Origin: DASPXK01 sp035637315
Lineage (GTDB): Bacteria > Chloroflexota > UBA6077 > JACCZL01
Assembly: GCA_035637315.1 (NCBI GenBank)
Contig: DASPXK010000055.1
Coordinates: 1-44,879 of the forward strand
Direction of reading: 5' to 3'
DNA length: 44,879 nucleotides
Shown here: in pieces, positions 1 to 8,331 of the stretch
How positions within the stretch are numbered: position 1 is the first letter of the stretch
Layout of the letters: the number at the start of each line of letters is the position of its first letter
Made by a program: the position numbers and the translations under genes
The notes under the pieces: model-generated
Database searches by the model: none
Seen by the model: the letters and a program-made list of their open reading frames with translations, nothing else
What the model was told of the DNA's origin: nothing

Positions 1-944
1 TCGTACAGCTTGATGTCGGTCGCCGAGCGCAGGTTCGATAGCTCGCGGGGTGGCACCTCGTCGATGAGCTCCAGGGCGCCGGCCCGAAGTCCCGACAGCT
101 TGACGGATTCGTCCGGAATTGGACGATAAACGATCTCGTCCACGTAGGGCAGTCCCGGCTCCCAGTAGTCCTTGAAGCGACGGAGGGTGATGTGGTCGCC
201 CTTCACCCACTCGGCAAACTCAAAGGGGCCGGTCCCAATCGGATGTTGGCCGTAGTCTTTGCCCCACTTCTGGACGGCGGCAGGCGACGACATGAAGCCC
301 GGCCCCTCCGAGAGCCAGGCCAGGAGCGGGGTGAACGGCTTGCCCAGGACCACCTTGACCGTCAGCTCGTCCACGACCTGCGTTTCCTTGATGTCCGCCA
401 ACTGCTGGCGCAGCGCTGATCCGGTCTCCGGGTTCATCAGGCGGTCGAGATTGAACTTCACCGCCTGGGCGTTGAACGGCGTGCCGTCGTGGAACTTGAC
501 ATCCCTGGCCAGCACGAAGGTCCAGACCAGGCCGTCGGGTGAAACCTGCCAGGAGCGCGCCAGCTCCGGCACGATATTGAGGTTCTCGTCCATCGCCACC
601 AGGGGGTTGTAGATGGAGTAGAAGATCATCCGTTCGCTGACGTTGGTGTACAGGGGCGGATCCAGGGTCTTCCAATCGCTGGAGATGCCCATTCGCAGGC
701 TGCCGCCCCGGCGCGGCTCTGGACCGGTCGGCTTCGGCTGTGCAAGCGGGGTGGGTTGAGCCGCTGCCGGTTGGGCGGCCGCAGCCTGGGTTGGAACCGG
801 CTGTTGTTGGCCAGGCTTCGTTTCAGCCTTCGGCGCGGCTGTCGGGGCAGCCGGGCCAGCCGCCGGGGCACACGCAACGATCAGGACCATGAGGAGCGTG
901 AAGGCGACGACGAGGCTACTCTGACGAAGATCCCTACCGTGCAT
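1..944 (-). CDS. ABC transporter substrate-binding lipoprotein, family 5 (C-terminus cut by window edge)
   Basis: Extracytoplasmic solute receptor of a peptide/nickel-type (SBP_bac_5) ABC importer; 314 residues are visible and the rest lies beyond base 1. The ATG at 944-942 follows a GGGAGGAGG ribosome site about 7 bases upstream. Residues 1-25 form a lipoprotein signal peptide with lipobox IVAC and lipidated Cys25. A long Ala/Pro/Gln linker (about 26-75) tethers the domain to the membrane. After it come family-typical stretches: RRGGSLRMG, then SDWKTLDPPLYTN, FVLARDVKFHDGTPFNA near residue 140 and HPIGTGPFEF. Permease and ATPase genes would be expected further left but are not in view. The ligand cannot be told from sequence; a peptide, sugar oligomer or opine are all possible. 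The Gfo/Idh gene upstream on the same strand hints at a carbohydrate-related substrate, but only weakly. Confidence 0.9.
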   Translation of the reverse strand, partial: MHGRDLRQSSLVVAFTLLMVLIVACAPAAGPAAPTAAPKAETKPGQQQPVPTQAAAAQPAAAQPTPLAQPKPTGPEPRRGGSLRMGISSDWKTLDPPLYTNVSERMIFYSIYNPLVAMDENLNIVPELARSWQVSPDGLVWTFVLARDVKFHDGTPFNAQAVKFNLDRLMNPETGSALRQQLADIKETQVVDELTVKVVLGKPFTPLLAWLSEGPGFMSSPAAVQKWGKDYGQHPIGTGPFEFAEWVKGDHITLRRFKDYWEPGLPYVDEIVYRPIPDESVKLSGLRAGALELIDEVPPRELSNLRSATDIKLY

Positions 945-1186
945 GTCTGTGCCTCCTCCCGGTCGCCCGGCAGCAGTCGCGGTATTGCGCCAGTCGCCGC
1001 GTGCGTCGCGGTGCCGGATGCGCTTCAACACAGGATACCCACCCCGGCGGCCACGTCTCAAATTAGTTCCGGATTCGCCAAGCTGTCAGTTGGCAACTCC
1101 GGCGGGTAGAAGTTGCCCATCCAGTGTTTGTAGACCGAGCCGGAGGTGCCGGCCTATAGATTTTGGGCAGGCTCATCTCGGCGGGC

Positions 1187-2446
1187 TCACTCGCCCAGCC
1201 CGTAATGAGCGTCCAGGTCGCGCTGGTAGGCGTCGATTCGCCCGTCCAGCACGTCGCGGACAGCGACGGGCCGCCCGGCCAGCGCCGATTCGACGATCGC
1301 GAAGCTGGCCGCCAGGTCGCGCAGGCCCTCCTCGCCGCTGGTCTCGGCCTCTCGTCGCTGCCGGATCGCTTGCAGGAAGTCGCCGATCAGGAGCCCAAAA
1401 GCGTCCGTCATCCCGCCTGGGAACAGCCGCGCATGGTCCTCCGCCCGGCCAACGCGCGCAAAATACTCGTCGAGCGTCTCGGGTTCAGCGCCGTCCAGGA
1501 CCAGGCGGTCGCCCTTCAAGCAGCCCCGCGTCCCGTACAGCAGCGGCATCGGCGACAGGGTCGGCTCACCGTGGCCGGCGAACGAGAACGAGAGCTGGCC
1601 GACGGCGCCGGTGCTGAAGGTTGCGAGCGCGAGGAAAGTGTCGTCCGTGTCGCAATCGACCCGATCCAGGACCTGTCCGCGGGCGTCCATGAGGCGGCGC
1701 TCGGCCTCGAGCACCCGCGCCAGGGCGAAGACGTCTTCGACCTCGCCGCACAGGTCGCGCAGGCGGTGAAAGATGTGTGGGCCGATGTCCAGCGACGCGC
1801 CGCCAGCCGCCATCAGCTTCTGATGGCGCCAGGCCGAGTTACCCACCCAACGGTCTGGTGACCAGTCCAGCGTCCCGATCGTCCACCAGCAGGCGATCTG
1901 CGGACTGCCCAGGTCGCCCCGCCGCACGAGCCAGGTCGCCAGCCGGGTCTGGGGCGAGAAATGGGCATTCTCGCAGACGGCCAGGACCAGCTTGTGTCGT
2001 CTGGCCAGCTCGACCATCCGGCGCCCGGCTCGCACGCTGACAGCGAGTGGCTTCTCGACCAGAATGTGTACGCCGCCCTCGAGACAGGTCACGGCGTGAG
2101 TGTGGTGGACGGCGACCTCGGTGGTGATGTCGACGGCGTCGACGAGCCCGGCTTCCAGCATGGCCGGGACTTCAGTGAAGATCTCGGGCAGCACGTCGTC
2201 CTGGAAGTCAGACACGTAGCGATGAGGGGCTCCCAGCGCATCGGAGCCGCGAAGGGTCGTCAGGGGGGCGGGCTCGGGACCCTCCCCCCGCTTGCGAAAG
2301 GTCAGCGCACGCTGCGCGTCGCGTGAGCAGATCGCGGTGATCCGAAAGTCGTCAACCCCGTGCGCACGCAGCTCGGCATACCCACGCAGGTGGGCCCGCA
2401 CGATCCGCCCGGCGCCAATCAGTCCGATCCTGATCGGCTCGGCCAT
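1187..2446 (-). CDS. Gfo/Idh/MocA family oxidoreductase
   Basis: NAD(P)-dependent dehydrogenase-like protein of 419 residues, cytosolic, in the family that acts on sugars, inositols and related polyols. The N-terminal Rossmann fold shows GLIGAGRI at about residues 8-15 and the diagnostic HILVEKPLAVS near 130, whose EKP Lys is the conserved cofactor/substrate contact. The C-terminal alpha/beta domain contains DIGPHIFHRLRDLCG, where the Asp and His match the usual catalytic DxGxHxxD/H region. ATG at 2446 is preceded by GAGGGAG at a good distance. A 242-base gap separates it from the downstream lipoprotein gene, so shared transcription is possible but not shown. The exact substrate is unknown. 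Confidence 0.9.
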   Translation of the reverse strand: MAEPIRIGLIGAGRIVRAHLRGYAELRAHGVDDFRITAICSRDAQRALTFRKRGEGPEPAPLTTLRGSDALGAPHRYVSDFQDDVLPEIFTEVPAMLEAGLVDAVDITTEVAVHHTHAVTCLEGGVHILVEKPLAVSVRAGRRMVELARRHKLVLAVCENAHFSPQTRLATWLVRRGDLGSPQIACWWTIGTLDWSPDRWVGNSAWRHQKLMAAGGASLDIGPHIFHRLRDLCGEVEDVFALARVLEAERRLMDARGQVLDRVDCDTDDTFLALATFSTGAVGQLSFSFAGHGEPTLSPMPLLYGTRGCLKGDRLVLDGAEPETLDEYFARVGRAEDHARLFPGGMTDAFGLLIGDFLQAIRQRREAETSGEEGLRDLAASFAIVESALAGRPVAVRDVLDGRIDAYQRDLDAHYGLGE

Positions 2447-2568
2447 GCCGCTCCCTCACTCGTGCAAACCTGGAGGCGAGTGTAGCAGGTGGGAACCGGG
2501 GTAGGGCGAAACATTCGTCACCCCAGGTCGTGAGCCGGCCGCGCCTATGCTTCGCCCCTGTCGGTCCG

Positions 2569-2585
2569 TGTTATTCTGCCTGGCG
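2569..2585 (+). promoter_or_regulatory. Extended -10 promoter, likely leaderless start for pgi
   Basis: TG at 2569-2570 plus TATTCT at 2572-2577 form an extended -10 element (TGnTATTCT). Seven bases further on is the GTG start of the isomerase at 2585, where transcription would begin. There is no Shine-Dalgarno sequence upstream of the GTG. The -35 region is not recognisable. This arrangement points to a leaderless mRNA; inference only. Confidence 0.45.
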
Positions 2586-4270
2586 TGAGCCCTGCCCAGC
2601 GCGCCCAGATCCAGCCGGGACCGGTCCAGGCCGATGTCGAGCGGGCCTCCCGCCGTCTGGCCGAGAGAACCGCGGTCCGCCGCATCTGGGGCGGCGATCC
2701 GAGCCTGTGGACTGAGGATCCCGCGCATAGCCGGATCGTGGCCAACCGCCTGGGCTGGCTCTCGGTGGTCGAGACGATGCAGGCTCGGCTGGACGAGCTG
2801 CGCGCATTCGCAGACGACGTCAGAGCGGCCGGACTGCGCCGAGCGGTGTTGCTGGGCATGGGTGGCAGCAGCCTGGCGCCAGAGATGCTGCGGGCAACGT
2901 TTGGTACGGCGCCTGGGTTCCTGGAGCTGTTCGTGCTCGACACGACCGATCCGGCCACCATCGCTAGCCTCGAAGGGGCTGCAGGGGAAGCGCACGGCGT
3001 GCCCCTACGGGAGACGCTGTTCGTCGTCGCCAGCAAGTCCGGTACCACTGTCGAGACTCTCTCGCACCTGGCCTACTTCTGGGACAGGAGCGGCGGCCGC
3101 GGCGAGCAGTTCATCGCGATCACCGACTCTGGCACCCCGCTGGAGTCGCTGGCGCACGAGCGCGGCTTTCGGCGCGTGTTCCTCAACCCGCCCGACATCG
3201 GGGGACGGTACTCGGCCCTATCGTATTTCGGACTGGTGCCGGCCGCCCTGCTCGGCCTAGACGTCAACGCATTCCTCGACCGCGCCCGGGACATGGCCGA
3301 ACGGTGCCGGCAGGAGCGTGAGAACCCGGGCCTCGAGCTGGGGGCCCTGCTCGGCGGCGGCGCCCGGGCCGGGCGAGACAAGGTCACCCTGCTCGCACCT
3401 GACGAGGTGGGCTCCTTTGGCGGCTGGATCGAACAACTGCTCGCCGAGAGCACCGGCAAGCAGGGTACCGGCCTGATCCCGGTTGTCGACGAGCCGCTCG
3501 GGGGCCCCGAGGTGTACGGCTCTGACCGCCTATTCGCCCGCTTTCTGCTGGGACCGGGTCCGGTCGAGCGTGAGCTCGGCGTCCTGATCGCGGCTGGTCA
3601 CCCGCTGGTCACGATCCGGCTTCAGGATCGGCTGGATCTGGGCGCTGAGCTCTTTCGCTGGGAGTTTGCCACCGCCGTGGCCGGCGCCGTGCTCGCGATC
3701 GACCCGTTTGACGAGCCGAACGTTCAAGAGTCGAAGGACAACACGCGGCGGCTTCTCGACGAGTTCGAGGAAAATGGACGACTTCCGGAGCCAGCGCCGA
3801 TAGCCGAGGCGGGTGGGCTTTCACTGAGCGGCGCGCTTCGCTCGGCAACGCTGGAGGGCGGACTGGCTGAGTTTCTGGCTTCGGCCAGGCCCGGGGACTA
3901 CCTAGCCCTCCAAGCGTACCTGCCATGCCGTGACGAAGTGCGCGCAAGGCTTCAAGCGATCAGGTGGGGGCTGCGCGACAGGCTGCGGGTGGCCACGACG
4001 CTTGGCTTTGGGCCTCGATTCCTGCACTCGACCGGCCAGCTCCACAAAGGCGGTCCGCCCAGCGGATTGTTCCTCCAGTTGACCGCCGACGATACCGTCG
4101 AGCTCCCTATCCCGGGCCAACGGTTCAGCTTTGGCGTCCTCAGGCGAGCCCAGGCGCTGGGTGACTTTCAGGCCTTGCAGGCTCGCGGCCGGCCGGCGGT
4201 GCGGTTTCACCTCGGGGCAGATGTGGAGGCAGGCCTGAGACGTCTGGAGAACCTGCTCTCAGCGCCGTAG
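2585..4270 (+). CDS. pgi: Glucose-6-phosphate isomerase, transaldolase-fusion (TAL-PGI) subtype, stand-alone
   Basis: Interconverts glucose 6-phosphate and fructose 6-phosphate in glycolysis/gluconeogenesis; cytosolic, 561 residues from GTG. First SIS domain: GMGGSSLAPE at 91-100 and SKSGTTVET at about 150-158 for sugar-phosphate binding. PGI signature 1 is DIGGRYSALSYFG at 204-216, and signature 2 is IDPFDEPNVQESK at 372-384. The C-terminal part, with LPCRDEVRARLQAIRWGL and LHSTGQLHKGG, is the form seen in bifunctional transaldolase/PGI proteins of about 900 residues rather than in classical PGI. Here the transaldolase half is absent and the upstream 138 bases are non-coding, so this is a PGI-only member. 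Its gene is alone on this strand, with an extended -10 element ending seven bases before the start. Confidence 0.92.
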   Translation: MSPAQRAQIQPGPVQADVERASRRLAERTAVRRIWGGDPSLWTEDPAHSRIVANRLGWLSVVETMQARLDELRAFADDVRAAGLRRAVLLGMGGSSLAPEMLRATFGTAPGFLELFVLDTTDPATIASLEGAAGEAHGVPLRETLFVVASKSGTTVETLSHLAYFWDRSGGRGEQFIAITDSGTPLESLAHERGFRRVFLNPPDIGGRYSALSYFGLVPAALLGLDVNAFLDRARDMAERCRQERENPGLELGALLGGGARAGRDKVTLLAPDEVGSFGGWIEQLLAESTGKQGTGLIPVVDEPLGGPEVYGSDRLFARFLLGPGPVERELGVLIAAGHPLVTIRLQDRLDLGAELFRWEFATAVAGAVLAIDPFDEPNVQESKDNTRRLLDEFEENGRLPEPAPIAEAGGLSLSGALRSATLEGGLAEFLASARPGDYLALQAYLPCRDEVRARLQAIRWGLRDRLRVATTLGFGPRFLHSTGQLHKGGPPSGLFLQLTADDTVELPIPGQRFSFGVLRRAQALGDFQALQARGRPAVRFHLGADVEAGLRRLENLLSAP

Positions 4271-4292
4271 GGGGCTAGGACGCTTCGGGCCC

Positions 4293-7106
4293 CTATGGGT
4301 CGGTGGGTGGATCCGTCGGCGCAGGTGCCGGCTCGGCGACACGGCCTTGTGAGGCTCTCGGGCGCCGTGGGCCAGGCCTGCTTTCCTCGGCCAGCGTCGA
4401 CACGGGCTCGGACGCGAGCCCATCACCGGCGGGCTGGTCCGGAACTGGTGCGCTGGGTCGCGGTCCGCCCGCGAAGGAGGACGGGCCCGAGCTAAGGTCC
4501 GGCATGGGCGAGTGCGTCGAGTCGGGCTGCGCGACGTATCCAGGGGGGGGATCCGATCGCTCGACAAACCTGGGGGTCCGCCCCATGTCGCCGGGCCGCC
4601 GGCGACCGCGGCGCCGACGGCGGCGGCCCCGTCGTTCCATCGATGGTGGTCCTCCGGGTGACGCAGCGGTTCCATCATCGGGTCCCGTGCCAACGCCTGG
4701 CATGAAGCTGCCCGAATGTGCGCCGAACATCCCGGCCGCCCCAAAGTCCACCCTGCCTTCCTGGCGGAGGTACGGCGGTCGGCCGGTCGGCCGGCGCCGT
4801 CGGGCGAGCCTCTGCGGCTCCCGCTCGCCGGCTCGGGCGTTCAGCAGACGCCCGATCAGGCGTGGGCCGGGGACCATCATCCCGTTCGCCCGAATGTAGC
4901 GCACGATGCGGTCGAAGTAGCTGCCCCGCAACGTCGAGGCGTCGCCCACGACGATCAGAAGGCGGCGGGCTCGAGAGAGCGCCACGTTGATCCGCTGCAT
5001 GAGTCGCAGGAATCCGATGTCGCGCCGACGGTTGCTGCGGACCAGCGAGACGATGATGATGTCCTTCTCGCGGCCTTCAAAAGCGTCGACGGTGTCGACT
5101 TCCAGGCTCTGTCGATTCGGGATCGGGCCGTCGCTTCGCCCGCCACCCCGCTGGTTTAGCAGCCGCCGCAGCAGCGCGGTCTGCTCGGCGTAGGCGGCGA
5201 TGACGCCGACGTCCAGAGAGGCGCCGCTGCGCGGGTCGCGAGGCGCCGAGGAGACCGCGTGGCGGGCAATAGTTGCCACCAGCCGCGCCTCCGGGACGTT
5301 CATCAGCGAGGCGCCGCGGCCGCGCGCTTCCCGCAGCCCGTGCAGGCCACGCGTATCAACCCAGGTGACCGCGGAAGGGAAGAGCGGGACATCGGCCACC
5401 CGGCGCGGGGCACGCGGCCCGGATCGCAGACGACCGTCGTAGAACACCTCCGAGATCAGGCCCGCGATGATCGGGTGCATGCGGTTCTGCTCGTCCAGGA
5501 ACACGGTCGCCGCCTCAGGAAACCGCCGCTCGCGGAGCCAGGCGAACAGGCTCTTGCCGATCGCAGAGGCCCGCGCGACGGCCGGCTCGAGTCGAAGCTG
5601 TTCCTCGGCCTCGGACAGGACCGGCTGGAGCTGAAGGTGATCGCCTACCAGGATGAAGCGCCGCCCCCGGACGAGCGGGATCAGCGAGTCGAGGATCGAG
5701 GCCCGGTTCGCCTCGTCGAGGACTGCATAGTCGTAGGTGCGCGCCCCGGCCTCGGTCTGCAGGGCCAGGGCGTCGACCGTGGTGAACACCACGTTGAAGG
5801 CGCCCAGGTCCTCGCCTGGCGGCACGAAGTGCTCCCGCACGTCGGGGTGGACCCGGTCGTACAGGCCGACCCGCGCGATCGCCATGTTCGGCACGGCCTC
5901 GAGGTACGGGATCGTTTTCATGAGCAGATTGTCGACGCCGTGGTTGGAATGTGAGCAGACCAGGATGGTGGCGTTCGGATCTTTGAGCACGATCTGGCCG
6001 ACGATCTCAGCCAGGGTTGTCGACTTGCCGGTCCCAGGCGGACCCTGGACCATGAGTGCCTGGCCCTCCTCCAGCCCGAGGGCCAGCGAGACGGCGCGCA
6101 CCTGGCTGCGGTTCCGCTCGACCAGGCGGTTGATGAAAGACGGCGGGCGACGCTTGGCGAGGGGCGGCAGTGAGGCTGGTGAGGCGACGAGCCTGACCGC
6201 GTCGCGCAGTCCTCCGGTTGGACTGTCCAGCTCGTCGAGGATAGCGCGCTTCTGGGCGAAGATCTGCGTCTGCGGCCGAGGCCGGACCGTTCCGATAGAC
6301 GGCGGGTCCGCTCCGCGCGCGTCGACGTCCAGGACCCCTTCGGCCGGGTCCGAGCGGACCAGGCGGGCGGAAGATATCACCCGCCCGCGCGTATCGAGCA
6401 GGTCAAGCCATTCGCCCTCGTCCAGCGCGGCGCAGGCTGAGGCGTCGATTCCTGACAGCCGATACGGGTCTGACTCGCTCGGGCCGCCAATCCGCGGGGT
6501 CGCGGCCGCGTAACTGGTCGCCAGCCGCTCGGCCCGCATCGCGTCCTCTTTGGCCTCGGCCTCGAGCGCCTCTCGGAGCGGCGCCACGAAACCGGCCCAC
6601 CGACGCCCGACGAGTCGCTCGAAGGCGTGTTCCAGGTACGAGCTTCCGTTTGATCCGTTCGTCTGGTCGGCCGGTGGCAGCTCCACCCGTTCGGGTCGCA
6701 GCTCCATCCCCACTGCTGATCGGACGCGCCGCGGATCACGGTCCTCGTCGGTCGTCGGGCGGGCCCGTTCCACCGAGAGCCGGCCATCGTCGAAGCGGCA
6801 GTCCATGTCGAGCCCGATGGCGGGGATCCATAAAGAAAGCGCTTCGCCGGCCGCCCACCTGTCCGGAGTGGTCCACAGCAGCAGCACGTTGGCGCCAGCG
6901 TGCTCGCGGAGGCGGCGAAATCGAACCTCGATCGGCCCCGTCGCTAGGCCTGGCAGGCCGTTGGTCTCACCGTAGATCTTCATCCAGGCGGTGAGGGCGG
7001 CCCTGACCGCCGGGGCCAGATGTAGGCAAAGCGTCGCGAGCGTTCGCTGTTGCCAGCGAGAGCTCCAGAACGGTGGCCGCCGACGTCCGCGGCGGGGAAA
7101 TGGCAT
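4293..7106 (-). CDS. Superfamily 1 (Upf1/Dna2/IGHMBP2-like) helicase with basic disordered tail
   Basis: Predicted ATP-dependent nucleic-acid helicase of about 937 residues. From the upstream TTG at 7124, Walker A GPPGTGKS lies at 361-368 and motif II is DEAN at 470-473 (most relatives have DEAS or DEAA). Other helicase motifs: Ia CSHSNHGVDNLL, III LVGDHLQLQPVL, IV-like DEQNRMHP, V VDTVDAFEGREKDIIIVSL and VI RINVALSRARRLLIVVGD. The first 300 residues match no domain I know and may recognise substrate. The last 200 are Pro/Gly/Ser-rich and hold a dense arginine block (RRGRRRRRRGRRRPG), likely disordered and RNA- or DNA-binding. I place the start at ATG 7106, which has AGGGAA upstream, rather than at TTG 7124. 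No nuclease or partner gene is adjacent, so DNA repair and RNA metabolism are both possible. Confidence 0.87.
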   Translation of the reverse strand: MPFPRRGRRRPPFWSSRWQQRTLATLCLHLAPAVRAALTAWMKIYGETNGLPGLATGPIEVRFRRLREHAGANVLLLWTTPDRWAAGEALSLWIPAIGLDMDCRFDDGRLSVERARPTTDEDRDPRRVRSAVGMELRPERVELPPADQTNGSNGSSYLEHAFERLVGRRWAGFVAPLREALEAEAKEDAMRAERLATSYAAATPRIGGPSESDPYRLSGIDASACAALDEGEWLDLLDTRGRVISSARLVRSDPAEGVLDVDARGADPPSIGTVRPRPQTQIFAQKRAILDELDSPTGGLRDAVRLVASPASLPPLAKRRPPSFINRLVERNRSQVRAVSLALGLEEGQALMVQGPPGTGKSTTLAEIVGQIVLKDPNATILVCSHSNHGVDNLLMKTIPYLEAVPNMAIARVGLYDRVHPDVREHFVPPGEDLGAFNVVFTTVDALALQTEAGARTYDYAVLDEANRASILDSLIPLVRGRRFILVGDHLQLQPVLSEAEEQLRLEPAVARASAIGKSLFAWLRERRFPEAATVFLDEQNRMHPIIAGLISEVFYDGRLRSGPRAPRRVADVPLFPSAVTWVDTRGLHGLREARGRGASLMNVPEARLVATIARHAVSSAPRDPRSGASLDVGVIAAYAEQTALLRRLLNQRGGGRSDGPIPNRQSLEVDTVDAFEGREKDIIIVSLVRSNRRRDIGFLRLMQRINVALSRARRLLIVVGDASTLRGSYFDRIVRYIRANGMMVPGPRLIGRLLNARAGEREPQRLARRRRPTGRPPYLRQEGRVDFGAAGMFGAHSGSFMPGVGTGPDDGTAASPGGPPSMERRGRRRRRRGRRRPGDMGRTPRFVERSDPPPGYVAQPDSTHSPMPDLSSGPSSFAGGPRPSAPVPDQPAGDGLASEPVSTLAEESRPGPRRPRASQGRVAEPAPAPTDPPTDP

Positions 7107-7556
7107 CCGCTTCCCTGTTATCAAGTCCGCGCTTAGCTACACCGACAGACGCGACGCGCGCAGTTGAGAAACGGCACAGCAGCGCAGCGTGTCACCGGAA
7201 AGTTGTCCGGCCGGCGCGGATCGCCTTGGAGCGGCTCGTACGCCGACCGGGTCCGGCCCGGTCCTCCCCTACCCTGCAGGGCTCTGCCGCGCCCGACTCA
7301 CGTTCGGGCGGTGTCGGTCCGTCTGGCGGCCTCCCGAGCCACGACATCCACCCCACGGACGACGGGCGGCTCGGTGACGCTTCCACTAATGTATACGCCG
7401 GGACGCCTTCGCTTCGCAAGTGCCCGGAGTCCGACGCAGCCAAGTCCGGAACCTGAACGCCCTGAACCGGACCAAGTGCCCGAATCCGCCGCTCGCCCTT
7501 GCGGCGCTCCAGGTCCCAGCCGGCCGAAGATGCGAGCTAGGATATGTTAGGTAGCC
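7107..7556. other. Gene-poor stretch, nothing recognised
   Basis: About 450 bases between the helicase and the DUF4160 remnant. Open frames on both strands are Arg/Pro/Ser-rich, overlap each other and show no family motif. No tRNA, hairpin terminator or mobile-element end was recognised. Confidence 0.4.
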
Positions 7557-7793
7557 ATGCCCACTGTTTTGCGGGTTGGCCCATATCGGTTGTTCTTCTA
7601 CGCGGGGGACCGAGACGAGCCGGAGCACGTTCACGTGGAGCGGGAGGACAAGGTAGCGAAATTCTGGCTGGAGCCTGTCCGGCTGGAATGAAGCGGCGGC
7701 TTTGGCCGGAGCGAACTTCGGACCATCCAGCGCATCGTGGCGGAGCAGCGTTCCGAGCTGATTGAGGCGTGGCATGAGCATTTCGAGGGTTGA
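7557..7793 (+). pseudogene. DUF4160 family protein interrupted by an in-frame TGA
   Basis: The ATG at 7557 opens a frame that reads MPTVLRVGPYRLFFYAGDRD, EPEHVHVEREDKVAKFWLEP and VRLE, the DUF4160 N-terminus with its HVHV motif. At codon 45 (7689-7691) there is a TGA. The same frame then continues with SGGFGRSELRTIQRIVAEQR and ends at TGA 7791-7793, giving the 78-codon length normal for the family. Most relatives have Arg at the stop position, so a CGA-to-TGA transition is the simplest explanation. The DUF2442 start at 7774 lies inside its last codons; DUF4160 and DUF2442 genes are commonly adjacent and suspected to form a toxin-antitoxin-like pair. It may be a dead gene, a readthrough product or a sequencing error. 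Confidence 0.75.
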
Positions 7794-8076
7794 GATAGAG
7801 GTGCCGGATGCGGTGCACGTGGAGGTCAGCGACGACGCCCTGACCGTCGAGCTGAGCGATGCCCGCAGGATCTCGGTGCCCCTGGCCTGGTATCCGCGCC
7901 TCCTGCACGGCCGCCCAGAGGAGCGGCGCAACTGGCGCCTCATCGGCGGGGGTGAGGGCATCCACTGGGAGGACCTGGACGAGGACGTAAGCGTGGAGGG
8001 CCTCCTGGCCGGTCGCCGCTCGGGCGAGAGCCAGGCGTCATTGAAGCGCTGGCTGGATGCGAGGGCTACGCGTTGA
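7774..8076 (+). CDS. DUF2442 family protein
   Basis: Small cytosolic protein of 100 residues whose biochemical role is unknown. Family features are visible: VSVPLAWYPRLLHGRPEERR-like core (here ISVPLAWYPRLL), followed by NWRLIGGGEGIHWEDLDEDV and SVEGLLAG, with the C-terminal SQASLKRWLDAR helix. I chose ATG 7774, which overlaps the end of the DUF4160 frame by 20 bases, over a TTG 12 bases upstream. Its stop TGA overlaps a TTG that would start the next frame (TTGA), so the three genes look like one translationally coupled unit. Its two neighbours are broken, while this gene appears intact. Family members often sit beside DUF4160, which suggests a role in a small two-gene module; this is inference. 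Confidence 0.85.
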   Translation: MSISRVEIEVPDAVHVEVSDDALTVELSDARRISVPLAWYPRLLHGRPEERRNWRLIGGGEGIHWEDLDEDVSVEGLLAGRRSGESQASLKRWLDARATR

Positions 8077-8331
8077 GCAAAGCGCCGATCTCGGGAGGGG
8101 ACGACCCCGGAAGAGATTGGCGAGCTCTCGAATACGCACGACCTCGCTGACCACCTCGACCCGACCACCGAGGTGGCCGACCGGTTCTGGATCGATACCC
8201 AGTCCGTGCACCTGGTCGCCCTCGACCCCCAGCTCGAGGAGGCCACCAGCTGTGTCCGCCGCCGGCGTGTGACGGTCGAGAGCCTGGTGAACCTCGCCGT
8301 GAAAGAGGCCCTCGGCCATTCATGCCGCTGA
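8073..8331 (+). pseudogene. Antitoxin-like (CopG/RHH type) gene with a +1 frameshift
   Basis: TTG 8073, coupled to the DUF2442 stop as TTGA, reads SKAPISGGDD, like the start of small CopG-type antitoxins. That frame soon fails, hitting a stop at 8148-8150. The frame one base over, from about 8101, reads TPEEIGELSNTHDLADHLD, then TEVADRFWIDTQSVHLVALD and finally RRRRVTVESLVNLAVKEALG to TGA 8329-8331. The THDLADHLD block and the VTVESLVNL helix resemble antitoxins with an N-terminal toxin-neutralising arm and a C-terminal RHH helix. A single inserted base in the G/C runs between 8094 and 8110 would join the two parts. No start codon exists in the second frame. No cognate toxin gene is next to it. 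The family call is tentative. Confidence 0.5.
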
